Source: Paraprevotella sp. | GTDB taxonomy: Bacteria; Bacteroidota; Bacteroidia; Bacteroidales; Bacteroidaceae | Length of the DNA: 5,695 bases | Assembly (NCBI GenBank): GCA_021205005.1 | Contig: JAJPYK010000196.1 | Span: forward strand, 1-5,695 | Direction: 5' to 3' | Shown: positions 1 through 5,695 of the stretch, one piece after another | Layout of the letters: every line of letters starts with the position of its first letter | How positions within the stretch are numbered: position 1 is the first letter of the stretch | The notes under the pieces: model-generated | Databases searched by the model: none | Told to the model about the DNA's origin: nothing | What the model saw: only the letters and a program-made list of their open reading frames with translations | Position numbers and translations under genes: made by a program

Positions 1-1
1 T

Positions 2-271
2 ACCTATACCGATATTGAAAATAAATTTAATATCCCTATTGTCGACCCGGAAGCCGCCACTGCCAATGGCTTCCTTATAGCTTATCCCAAGTTGTTGGGA
101 AAGATGTGTAAGAATCTGGTGAAGACCTGTGAAACTTCGTATGATAACGGGGTGACGTCGACTACGAATATCTATGATTACGAACTGGATAAGGATGGTT
201 ATGTTACTAAAGTGACGGAAAGCCATACTGACAGTGAAACTCAATACTTTTACAGTTACGTCTGGGAATGA
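2..271 (+). CDS. C-terminal part of a DUF4595-like secreted protein (5' truncated)
   Basis: An open frame enters from the left edge and ends at TGA 269-271, giving the last 89 residues of a protein whose start lies outside the window. The visible part is rich in Tyr, Thr, Asp and Asn. It has alternating short strands, including IYDYELDKDGYVTKVTE followed by a stretch ending in YFYSYVWE. This strand-turn-strand pattern with a 'Y-E-L-D-K-D-G-Y-V-T-K' core is what I recall from the C-terminus of DUF4595-type lipoproteins of Bacteroides, which are exported beta-rich proteins of unknown function. The signal peptide cannot be checked because it is missing. The gene ends 50 bases before the next start, with no obvious terminator between them, so co-transcription is possible. 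The reading frame is secure; the family assignment rests on memory of the motif and is moderate. Confidence 0.7.
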   Translation, partial: TYTDIENKFNIPIVDPEAATANGFLIAYPKLLGKMCKNLVKTCETSYDNGVTSTTNIYDYELDKDGYVTKVTESHTDSETQYFYSYVWE

Positions 272-321
272 AAGATGGGGTGTGATGAGTAGGACTTAAG
301 TGTAATTTAATTCTGAGCGAT

Positions 322-1063
322 ATGAAAGAATTGTTTTCCAGAGGCAGAGGAATATGCGGTACGTGCGGGATCGGCATGGGGTTGGTCTTATGGGCCTTCT
401 TATGCTGTTCGTGCAGTGTGGGACGGCTGTTTCATGACGAGACCGTCAGGTGCGAGGCCATGGTGTTGATGAACGATAGTACGAAATATGTGGGTAAGAC
501 CCTTTTGCCTCATGCGTTCAAATCCTCGCTCCGGTTTGTCACTGCGGATGGAAAACGCATAAAATTGAAGTCTGATCGTGTGGCTCGTCTGGTCTTCAGG
601 CAGGACAGCGGTTTGGTGGGCATGTTCATATATGCCCCTTATGTCAGCCGTGCGGGACAAAGACCAGGCCGGGACGTGGATGAATTGTGTGGGCAGCGGT
701 CCTCACTTGAGGATTGCTTTCGCGGGCAGCCGGTGGACAGTGGACCGTAAGGGTGATCTTTCGGTGATGAGTTTTGCCGACGGCGAGGTCTACATCGTTG
801 CGGTGAAGAACGGGGAGAAGGGTAAGTACATTTCCGCTTTGGGTTATAGCAAGCGGACGTGCGTCAGAGCCTTGTGCAAATATCTGTCGGACGATGAGGT
901 CTTGTGCCGGAAATTGGAGGAGGGCGAGATAGATCCGTTCGATTTTCAGGAGATCTGCCGTCAATACACTCCGGACCGGTCGGCGGGCGGAGACGTATAT
1001 CAAGTGAACCTCGGTACGCCTTTACGCGAAACCGGGGGAGTAGGGGAAGGAGGTAAGATATGA
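322..1063 (+). pseudogene. Frameshifted lipoprotein gene, paralog of the gene at 1736-2347
   Basis: Two overlapping frames together encode one protein. The first frame (from ATG 322) carries a hydrophobic signal segment ending in a lipoprotein-like CCSC-S-V (Cys31), then a region ending LKSDRVARLVF. It then loses similarity to the paralog and stops at 748-750. The second frame carries similarity from about 674 (TWMN) through VDRKGDLSVMS to YLSDDEVLCRKLEEGEIDPFDF and stops at 1061-1063. The intact paralog shows the same order: CSIV, VKLTDG, WMVPKAVG, INKKGVMVL, then NLSDDEELCKMIESQEIKPFD. Moving from frame 1 to frame 2 means one extra base (or two missing), probably within about 640-672. That stretch has GGG at 654-656 and AAA at 659-661. 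Corrected length would be about 246 residues, longer than the paralog's 203 because of an inserted loop and a C-terminal tail. Function is unknown; an envelope lipoprotein role is inferred. A sequencing error is a real alternative to a true pseudogene. Confidence 0.8.
1047..1053 (+). promoter_or_regulatory. Strong Shine-Dalgarno site for the barrel gene
   Basis: AAGGAGG lies 6 bases before ATG 1060, a near-perfect anti-16S match. It is embedded in the last codons of the upstream lipoprotein gene. Other starts in the window show at most weak purine matches, as is usual in Bacteroidetes, so this site stands out and supports the choice of start at 1060. Confidence 0.7.
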
Positions 1064-1677
1064 AAAAGTTCATTCTTTTGTGTGCCTTATGGTCGGTTCT
1101 TGGCCTGTCTTCCGTTTTACATGCCCAGCAAAACGCCTGGATGTCGTATGCGTTGTCCTTCGGATACGAGAATATGGGACATACCTATGAGCGTAACAGT
1201 TACTCGGTTGCGCTCGATCTGGAAACGCACGGCCGGCGCAAGATTTTCGGTAATTACCTTTTGGGCTATTCCTGGTATGAGGGGGCCAAAACCACGACTG
1301 TCAATTATGCGAACGGTCCTTCGCAAGAACGTTTGTCGGACTCGAAGATACAGTTGTTTTTCGGTGTCGGGCCGGGATTTGATTTGTTGAGTAATGAAGT
1401 GGACCGTTTTTACTTGTCGCTTTATGGAGGATATGCCATTGTGCGGTATGAGTATGATTATTACGAGGGGACGCTGCCGCAATCGTCGGATGAGGGCCAC
1501 AACGGTTTCGGCGGGCTGGCTCGTCTGGGATATGAACATCAGTTCGGATCCTCTTTCACTTTGGGCGGCTACCTGCAAGTTTCCTACATCGGCAGCGAGT
1601 TCAATTGGGGCGTCGGTGTCCGGCTGGGTTACCGTTTCAGCGATTTCCATTGGAAAAACGCTCGGAAGGCAGAGTGA
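1060..1677 (+). CDS. Small outer-membrane beta-barrel protein
   Basis: The 205-residue product starts with a typical Sec signal peptide: KK at 2-3, a hydrophobic core at 4-20, and probable cleavage after LHA (22) before QQ. The mature part is almost entirely amphipathic, aromatic-rich segments separated by polar turns. I count eight: about 26-37, 47-56, 62-73, 96-110, 116-132, 149-162, 165-177 and 181-193. The last is VGVRLGYRF, which ends in an aromatic residue as in barrel C-terminal strands, followed by a short charged tail of about 12 residues. This fits an 8-strand outer-membrane barrel of the OmpA/OmpX/OmpW size class; ligand and role are unknown. The ATG overlaps the upstream stop as ATGA (1060-1063), which suggests translational coupling with the lipoprotein gene. 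The next gene follows after 58 bases. The barrel call is solid; a specific family cannot be named from sequence alone. Confidence 0.87.
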   Translation: MKKFILLCALWSVLGLSSVLHAQQNAWMSYALSFGYENMGHTYERNSYSVALDLETHGRRKIFGNYLLGYSWYEGAKTTTVNYANGPSQERLSDSKIQLFFGVGPGFDLLSNEVDRFYLSLYGGYAIVRYEYDYYEGTLPQSSDEGHNGFGGLARLGYEHQFGSSFTLGGYLQVSYIGSEFNWGVGVRLGYRFSDFHWKNARKAE

Positions 1678-1735
1678 ATGTCGGAAAAAAATCCCGGTCC
1701 GCGGGGAGCCGTATGAACATATAAAATAAGTACCA

Positions 1736-2347
1736 ATGAAGAAAAATACGTTTTTATCCTTGTGTGCAGGACTGATTGCTTTGTTCTGCATAGAGGCTTG
1801 TTCGATCGTGACGACAGCGGTGGATATCAAGCGCGAAGTCCAGAAATTCCCGATGGAGGTGAAACTGACGGACGGCACACTGTTGGCCGGAACGGCCAAA
1901 CTGCCTAATGCCAGAACCAAAAAAGTGACCTTGAAAGAAGAGGATTGGACAGAACATAAGGTTGCCTCGGCATACATCGACTATCTGACGGCATGGGACG
2001 AGAAGAACCCCGATGGGAGTTTTATGCTTGTTTACAAAAATAAGTCCTGGATGGTGCCGAAAGCGGTGGGGAAATATCTGGCTTTCTTCGCTCAAAGCGA
2101 TGATTATTGGATTAACAAGAAGGGGGTGATGGTCCTGAAAGGCACTCGTATCATTTATTATGGCTTTCGTGCGGGAGAAGATGAAAGTAAATCTTTCTTT
2201 ATCGAGGATGGATCTACCCGGTCGGCCCGGAAAACATTACTTGAGAATCTGTCCGATGACGAAGAACTCTGCAAGATGATCGAGAGCCAAGAAATCAAGC
2301 CCTTTGACTTAGATCGCATTTGCGAACTCTATAACCCGGAAAAGTAG
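1736..2347 (+). CDS. Predicted lipoprotein of unknown function (intact paralog of 322-1063)
   Basis: The 203-residue product has a lipoprotein signal: KK at 2-3, a hydrophobic stretch 5-19, then I-E-A-C with the predicted lipidated Cys22 followed by Ser. The mature region begins with a helical linker (TTAVDIKREVQKF) and a strand-rich part, MEVKLTDGTLLAGTAKLP at 40-57. The central region, at about 95-143, resembles a small beta sheet (FMLVYKNKSWM, then VMVLKGTRIIYYGF). The C-terminus, NLSDDEELCKMIESQEIKPFDLDRICELYNPEK (171-203), is an acidic helical element. A near copy of it occurs in the frameshifted gene upstream. I recall related '-ELV-KI...-DI--I---YN' tails in other Bacteroides envelope proteins, but this is memory only. 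No catalytic motif is visible. It follows the barrel gene by 58 bases and is probably in the same transcript, which ends at the terminator downstream. Anchoring in a membrane is inferred; no function is proposed. Confidence 0.85.
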   Translation: MKKNTFLSLCAGLIALFCIEACSIVTTAVDIKREVQKFPMEVKLTDGTLLAGTAKLPNARTKKVTLKEEDWTEHKVASAYIDYLTAWDEKNPDGSFMLVYKNKSWMVPKAVGKYLAFFAQSDDYWINKKGVMVLKGTRIIYYGFRAGEDESKSFFIEDGSTRSARKTLLENLSDDEELCKMIESQEIKPFDLDRICELYNPEK

Positions 2348-2373
2348 CCTTGACGGCCTCTGAAATCAATCGA

Positions 2374-2419
2374 ATACCCGGGGACGAGACACTTTTCTCG
2401 CGGTCCGGTATTTATTTTT
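2374..2419 (+). terminator. Rho-independent terminator after the lipoprotein/barrel cassette
   Basis: An outer stem pairs ATACC(C)GG at 2374-2381 with CCGGTAT at 2405-2411, with one bulged C. An inner 5-bp stem pairs CGAGA 2385-2389 with TCTCG 2396-2400 around the loop CACTTT. A T-rich tail, TTTATTTTT, runs 2411-2419. It begins 27 bases past the stop at 2347 and precedes the next promoter, so it cleanly separates the two transcription units. Confidence 0.8.
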
Positions 2420-2452
2420 GAGCAGAAATGAGTTTCGGTAGTGATTTTTTTG

Positions 2453-2460
2453 TAACTTTG
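2453..2460 (+). promoter_or_regulatory. Bacteroides-type -7 promoter element for the 2489 gene
   Basis: TAACTTTG matches the Bacteroides -7 consensus TAnnTTTG exactly. A weak upstream element (TTTC, 2433-2436) lies 16 bases before it, slightly closer than the usual spacing. A start of transcription near 2465-2469 would give a short AT-rich leader of about 20 bases before ATG 2489. It lies just after the terminator, which is where a promoter for the next unit is expected. Confidence 0.6.
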
Positions 2461-2488
2461 ATTCGGATATGAATTTAAATGATAAAAT

Positions 2489-2929
2489 ATGAAAGCCACT
2501 CCGCAAACCATTCAACAGATTGAACGTGCGCTCCGAAAGATTGCAGCCAAATATCCCCAGGGACGGGAAGATTTGTCACTGACGGACATCCATCTTCAGG
2601 TAAAGCCCGATTCGGGAGAATTGTTGGCTTTCAATTACGATGACGAAGAGCTCCCCCGTTGCGTAGTGGAGCAGTGGATGGATGAACAGGATGAGGACTT
2701 TTGTGAGAAAGTGGCTCCGATCTTGCGTCTGTGCATCCAAAACCAAAAGGAAACGTTGGAAACGCTTTCCATCTTGAAACCTTATTCTTTTGTCTTGGTG
2801 GACGAAGATAAGGAAACCGTATGCGATCTTTATCTGGTGGACGACGATACGGTGATACTGGACCATGAACTGCTGGAAGGATTGGAAGAGGAACTGGATG
2901 ATTTCCTGAAGAAGCTTTTGGCCGAGTGA
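2489..2929 (+). CDS. Small acidic cytoplasmic protein of unknown function
   Basis: The 146-residue product has no signal peptide and no membrane segment, so it is probably cytoplasmic. It begins with a basic amphipathic helix (residues 5-22, IQQIERALRKIAAKYP). A beta-like segment follows (DIHLQVKPDSGELLAFNYDDEEL, 33-55), then an acidic central helix (about 60-95). A further pair of strands, FVLVDEDKETVCDLYLVDDDTVI, lies at 101-123. The last 20 residues are a strongly acidic helix, LLEGLEEELDDFLKKLLAE. Overall it is heavily rich in Asp and Glu, with no recognisable catalytic or DNA-binding motif. I do not recognise a named family, although it has the look of a conserved Bacteroides hypothetical protein. 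The start at 2489 is favoured by the upstream -7 element and AT-rich leader. The AraC-family gene follows 56 bases later, so the two may be co-transcribed; an accessory or partner role is only a guess. Confidence 0.8.
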   Translation: MKATPQTIQQIERALRKIAAKYPQGREDLSLTDIHLQVKPDSGELLAFNYDDEELPRCVVEQWMDEQDEDFCEKVAPILRLCIQNQKETLETLSILKPYSFVLVDEDKETVCDLYLVDDDTVILDHELLEGLEEELDDFLKKLLAE

Positions 2930-2985
2930 CCGGAGCCGGCGTGGAGGGAAGATATGATACCGTAATGAGATAAGGAAATGTACTT

Positions 2986-3879
2986 ATGCCACGGATAAAA
3001 GAGGGCTTCAAAGGAGGGCGGATCATCGTGCTGCCCGGATTCCTGGTGGATGAACTGAAGCGCGATCCTTTAGGGCGTGAGCTATACATTACGGACATCG
3101 GCTACTATCCGCATGCCACATATCATTATTGCGAACGTTCGGAGGAGGATTCGGAAGAGTTCGTGCTGATTTATTGCGTGGAAGGCGAAGGCTGGTTTGA
3201 GTTGGACGGACGACGATATGACGTACGTGCCAACCAGTTTTTCATCCTGCCCAAATATAAAGCGCATGTGTATGGCAGCAAGGCCGGAAATCCGTGGACC
3301 ATTTATTGGATTCATTTCGACGGGGCCAAGGCGGCTTATTTCAGTATGGGCTTCGATAAGCCGCATGACATCTCTCCGGCGGAGCATTCTCGTATTCAGG
3401 AACGGTTGGGCTTGTTTGAAGAAATCTATTCGTCTGTCAGTTCAGGGTATGACAAAAACTATATGTTGTACGCCACGACAAGTCTTTTTCACTTTTTGGG
3501 TTCCATGAAATATCTCGGTGAATATCGTGAATGTCATGTTACGGAAGTGCAACGGAAGCAAGATGTGGTGCAGCGTGCCGTCCACTTCATGCAGGAGAAT
3601 TTGAACAAGAAGCTCAGTTTGTCGGACATCGCTCGTGAAGTGAAACTTTCGCCTTCTTATTTCTCCAATGTTTTCGAAGGGCGTACGGGGACTCCTCCCT
3701 TGCGCTATTTGGGTTGTTTGCGTATGCAGGAGGCCTGCCGCTATTTGGATTTTACGGATTTGAAGATCAGTCAGATCAGTCCGCTGGTCGGTTATGAGGA
3801 TTCGCTCTATTTTTCCCGTCAGTTTACGAAATATATGGGGATTTCACCTTCGGAATACAAGGCGAAGAAGAAGGGATGA
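2986..3879 (+). CDS. AraC-family transcriptional regulator with cupin-like sensor domain
   Basis: The 297-residue product is the usual length for this family. Residues about 35-115 form a cupin-like ligand-binding half with the signature strands EEFVLIYCVEGEGWFELDG, RRYDVRANQFFILPKYKAH and PWTIYWIHFDG, as in the AraC_binding domain. The DNA-binding half runs from about 192 to 293 and contains two helix-turn-helix units. The first is LSLSDIAREVKLSPSYFSNVF (210-230). The second covers residues 259-281 and includes ISQISPLVGYEDSLYFSRQF. The closing GISPSEYK (285-292) is the classic AraC/XylS tail. Binding of a small molecule, often a sugar-type effector, is inferred from the family; the actual ligand and target operon are not visible. 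A weak AAGGA lies 9 bases before the start. The gene sits between the acidic protein gene and the rprX-like gene, on the same strand. Confidence 0.92.
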   Translation: MPRIKEGFKGGRIIVLPGFLVDELKRDPLGRELYITDIGYYPHATYHYCERSEEDSEEFVLIYCVEGEGWFELDGRRYDVRANQFFILPKYKAHVYGSKAGNPWTIYWIHFDGAKAAYFSMGFDKPHDISPAEHSRIQERLGLFEEIYSSVSSGYDKNYMLYATTSLFHFLGSMKYLGEYRECHVTEVQRKQDVVQRAVHFMQENLNKKLSLSDIAREVKLSPSYFSNVFEGRTGTPPLRYLGCLRMQEACRYLDFTDLKISQISPLVGYEDSLYFSRQFTKYMGISPSEYKAKKKG

Positions 3880-3883
3880 TGGG

Positions 3884-3940
3884 CTTCTCCGGGTAGGAGA
3901 AGATAAGGCTGACAGGGTGGGCGTACCCCGTACTGTTTTT
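3884..3940 (+). terminator. Possible terminator region after the AraC-family gene
   Basis: Two hairpins follow the stop at 3879. CTTCTCC 3884-3890 and GGAGAAG 3896-3902 form a perfect 7-bp stem around GGGTA, but no T-run follows it. A weaker fold, ACAG 3912-3915 with CTGT 3933-3936 plus an inner GGG/CCC pair, is directly followed by TTTT to 3940. Either could end the AraC transcript, but neither is a textbook terminator. Confidence 0.35.
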
Positions 3941-4057
3941 AAGATAATGCGCTATCCTTCTGTATGTATCAATCAATCTTATCTGATTTTGCGTTAATTA
4001 CATTAAAATTAAATAAGTGTAGTCCGTTCTGTATGCCCGAAGCCCGTTTAGGGTTTG

Positions 4058-4065
4058 TATATTTG
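4058..4065 (+). promoter_or_regulatory. rprX: -7 promoter element immediately before the rprX-like gene
   Basis: TATATTTG matches TAnnTTTG exactly, but ends only 5 bases before ATG 4071. Transcription from it would begin at or next to the start codon, giving a leaderless or nearly leaderless message. No TTTG occurs at the expected -33 position; a 6-bp imperfect inverted repeat (4040-4056) lies there instead. A less perfect alternative exists upstream: TTTG 3988-3991 with TAAGTGTA 4014-4021, which would give a leader of about 45 bases. Confidence 0.5.
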
Positions 4066-4070
4066 CCCAC

Positions 4071-5624
4071 ATGAAAAGGTCTACAATTTGGATAGTCAGT
4101 GTCATTATCGGAGTTTCCTTCTTGGGACTCCTGTTATTGCAGATGCGCTATATCGAACAAATGGTGAAGATGCGGAAAGAGCAATTCGATGAATCCGTAG
4201 TCCGTAGTCTGAACCAGGCTTCCCGTAATCTGGAGCAAAACGAAACGTTTCGTTATTTGGAAAGTTTTACGAGGGACAACAAAAGTTCGGCCGCCGATTC
4301 TTTGCCGACGCTGCATTTGGACGGCATCGACAAAGGGGGAATGCCGGCCGGGGGAAAATTGTCTGCCCATAATAGAAGACAAGGGTATTCCGACTTTGAG
4401 TTGCATACGATCGTGAAGCATCCTTCCACCATGCCTAAAGTGCTGCGTGTGGATCGTAACAACACGATAGACGAAGCCACTAAGACCTATCAGGAGTATA
4501 TCAAGAACGCTTATGTTTATCACAAGGGGCTGCTCGATGAGGTCATCTATACCATATTATATACGGCGAGCGAAAAGCCGTTGGAGGAGCGGGTCAATTT
4601 TAAATTGCTGGACCAGGATATCCGTAATGCGTTGGAGAACAACGGCATCAGCATACCTTATCATTTTACGGTGTCTACGGCTGACGGACGAGAGGTATAT
4701 CGCTGTCCCGATTATGAGGAAAAAGGGCGGGATTATTCCTATTCTCAGGTATTGTTCCGCAATGACCCTTCGGGTAGGATCGGCGTTGTCCGTATTCATT
4801 TTCCCGACATGAATACTTATTTGTTGGGGACGGCACGTATGATGATTCCGGCTTTGGCTTTCACCATTATATTGTTTGTGACGTTCGTTTTCACCATCTA
4901 CGTGATTTTCCGTCAGAAGAAGGTTACGGAAATGAAAAATGATTTCATTAACAATATGACCCATGAGTTCAAGACTCCGATCTCTTCCATTTCTTTGGCG
5001 GCTCAGATGTTGAGTGATCATTCGATAAAGAAGAGCGAGGCGATGTATGAAAACTTGGCCCGGGTGATCAACGATGAGACGAAGCGTCTGCGCTTCCAAG
5101 TGGAGAAAGTGTTGCAGATGTCGCTTTATGACCGCGATAACATCGCATTCAAACAAAAGGAGTTGGATGCCCATCAGTTGTTGGCCGGAGTGATCAAGAC
5201 TTTCACGTTGAAAGTTTCGCAGAACGGAGGTAGTATCTCTTCGGATTTTCAGGCAGAACAGGCCGATATCGACGTGGATGAGATGCACTTTACGAATGTG
5301 ATCTTTAATCTGATGGATAATGCCGTCAAATACAAACGCGACGATGTGGATCTCCACCTGACGCTGCGGACATGGAATACGGGCGACAAGATCAATATAG
5401 CGGTGGAGGATAAGGGCATTGGCCTACAGAAAGACGAGCTCAAACGGATCTTTGATAAATTCTATCGTGTGCATACGGGTAACAAACATGATGTTAAAGG
5501 CTTTGGCCTGGGTTTGGCTTACGTGAAGAAGATCGTGAGTCTGCAAAGCGGTTCCATACATGCCGAAAGCGAGTATGGACAGGGAACAAAATTTATAATC
5601 ACATTACCAATAATAAAAAAATAA
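4071..5624 (+). CDS. rprX: RprX-like sensor histidine kinase
   Basis: The 517-residue product has the length and layout of Bacteroides RprX. A first membrane segment lies at about 6-24, then an extracytoplasmic sensor region to about 255 with no named domain I can assign. A second membrane segment is at about 258-280. The dimerisation/phosphoacceptor H-box includes NNMTHEFKTP with the phosphorylated His at 298. The ATPase half shows the N-box NLMDNAVKY (413-421), the G1 box EDKGIGL (446-452), the F-box FDKFYRV (461-467) and the G2 box KGFGLGLAYV (476-485). All key residues are present, so it should autophosphorylate and pass phosphate to the response regulator encoded 6 bases downstream. The N-terminal MKRSTIWIVS... 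and the IEQMVKMRKEQFDES region closely match what I recall of RprX. In Bacteroides fragilis the rprX/rprY pair is known from altering porin expression and tetracycline sensitivity when expressed in E. coli; its native signal is not evident here. Confidence 0.93.
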   Translation: MKRSTIWIVSVIIGVSFLGLLLLQMRYIEQMVKMRKEQFDESVVRSLNQASRNLEQNETFRYLESFTRDNKSSAADSLPTLHLDGIDKGGMPAGGKLSAHNRRQGYSDFELHTIVKHPSTMPKVLRVDRNNTIDEATKTYQEYIKNAYVYHKGLLDEVIYTILYTASEKPLEERVNFKLLDQDIRNALENNGISIPYHFTVSTADGREVYRCPDYEEKGRDYSYSQVLFRNDPSGRIGVVRIHFPDMNTYLLGTARMMIPALAFTIILFVTFVFTIYVIFRQKKVTEMKNDFINNMTHEFKTPISSISLAAQMLSDHSIKKSEAMYENLARVINDETKRLRFQVEKVLQMSLYDRDNIAFKQKELDAHQLLAGVIKTFTLKVSQNGGSISSDFQAEQADIDVDEMHFTNVIFNLMDNAVKYKRDDVDLHLTLRTWNTGDKINIAVEDKGIGLQKDELKRIFDKFYRVHTGNKHDVKGFGLGLAYVKKIVSLQSGSIHAESEYGQGTKFIITLPIIKK

Positions 5625-5630
5625 AAAACT

Positions 5631-5695
5631 ATGGATGAGAAATTGCGTATATTGCTATGCGAGGACGATGAGAGTCTGGGCATGCTGTTGAGAGA
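5631..5695 (+). CDS. rprY: RprY-like response regulator (3' truncated by the window)
   Basis: Only the first 21 codons are present: MDEKLRILLC, then EDDESLGMLLR. This is the first strand and helix of a receiver domain. The acidic pocket residues (the E-D-D after ILLC) that bind Mg2+ next to the phosphorylated Asp are visible; the phosphoacceptor Asp and the output domain lie beyond the edge. It starts 6 bases after the kinase stop in an A-rich junction, with no promoter or terminator between, so the two are one operon. The sequence matches what I recall of the start of RprY, an OmpR/PhoB-type regulator with a winged-helix output domain, but that part cannot be seen here. Confidence 0.88.
   Translation, partial: MDEKLRILLCEDDESLGMLLR

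Noticed and set aside
303..310. TAATTTAA as a -7 promoter element for the gene at 322
   Set aside because: It matches only part of TAnnTTTG, lacks an upstream TTTG, and leaves only 11 bases to the ATG, so it cannot be separated from chance in AT-rich DNA.
578..673. ATG at 578 as an independent start of a second gene
   Set aside because: The frame-2 residues before about 650 (WLVWSSGRTAVWW...) do not resemble the paralog, while frame 1 does over the same bases. The frame-2 similarity begins only near 674.
1117..1977. Long minus-strand open frame of 286 codons across the barrel gene and the next lipoprotein start
   Set aside because: It runs antisense to two genes with clear signal sequences and crosses their intergenic gap. 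Its translation shows no domain pattern and it has no promoter or start-site support.
2469..2492. Tiny 7-codon frame (MNLNDKI) overlapping the start at 2489
   Set aside because: It is too short and AT-rich, and no leader-peptide features such as runs of one amino acid or attenuator hairpins accompany it.
4557..5357. Minus-strand open frame of 266 codons inside the kinase gene
   Set aside because: It is antisense to the conserved kinase core and is best explained as a shadow of that frame's codon usage; the product is His/Ile-rich without a recognisable fold.

Overview
The window looks like chromosomal DNA of a gut Bacteroidales bacterium, most likely Bacteroides or a close relative. Three things support this. 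The last two genes closely resemble the Bacteroides RprX/RprY two-component system. The start regions mostly lack Shine-Dalgarno sites but carry TAnnTTTG-type -7 promoter elements. The secreted proteins have Bacteroidetes-style signal sequences, such as cleavage before QQ and lipoprotein cysteines followed by Ser. All genes I can support are on the + strand. There are no RNA genes, mobile elements or CRISPR arrays, and no gene-free stretch exceeds about 190 bases.

Region 1 (1-271) is the 3' end of a secreted-type protein resembling the DUF4595 family. Region 2 (322-2347) is an envelope cassette: a lipoprotein gene that is frameshifted in this sequence, a small 8-strand outer-membrane beta-barrel overlapping its stop by ATGA, and a second, intact lipoprotein. 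The two lipoproteins are diverged paralogs, and only by reading the first across two frames does the match appear. A convincing intrinsic terminator closes this block at about 2374-2419.

Region 3 (2453-3879) begins with an exact -7 promoter element. It holds a small acidic cytoplasmic protein of unknown function and then an AraC-family regulator with a cupin-like sensor domain. Region 4 (4058-5695) has another exact -7 element only 5 bases from the start codon of a full-length RprX-like sensor histidine kinase. The first 21 codons of its RprY-like response regulator follow and are cut by the window edge.

Functionally the window combines envelope proteins of unknown role with two regulatory units, a one-component AraC regulator and a two-component system. 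Nothing in the sequence directly links the regulators to the envelope cassette. The most noteworthy item is the paralogous lipoprotein/barrel/lipoprotein cassette with its broken first member. I do not see a clear new defence or mobile system.
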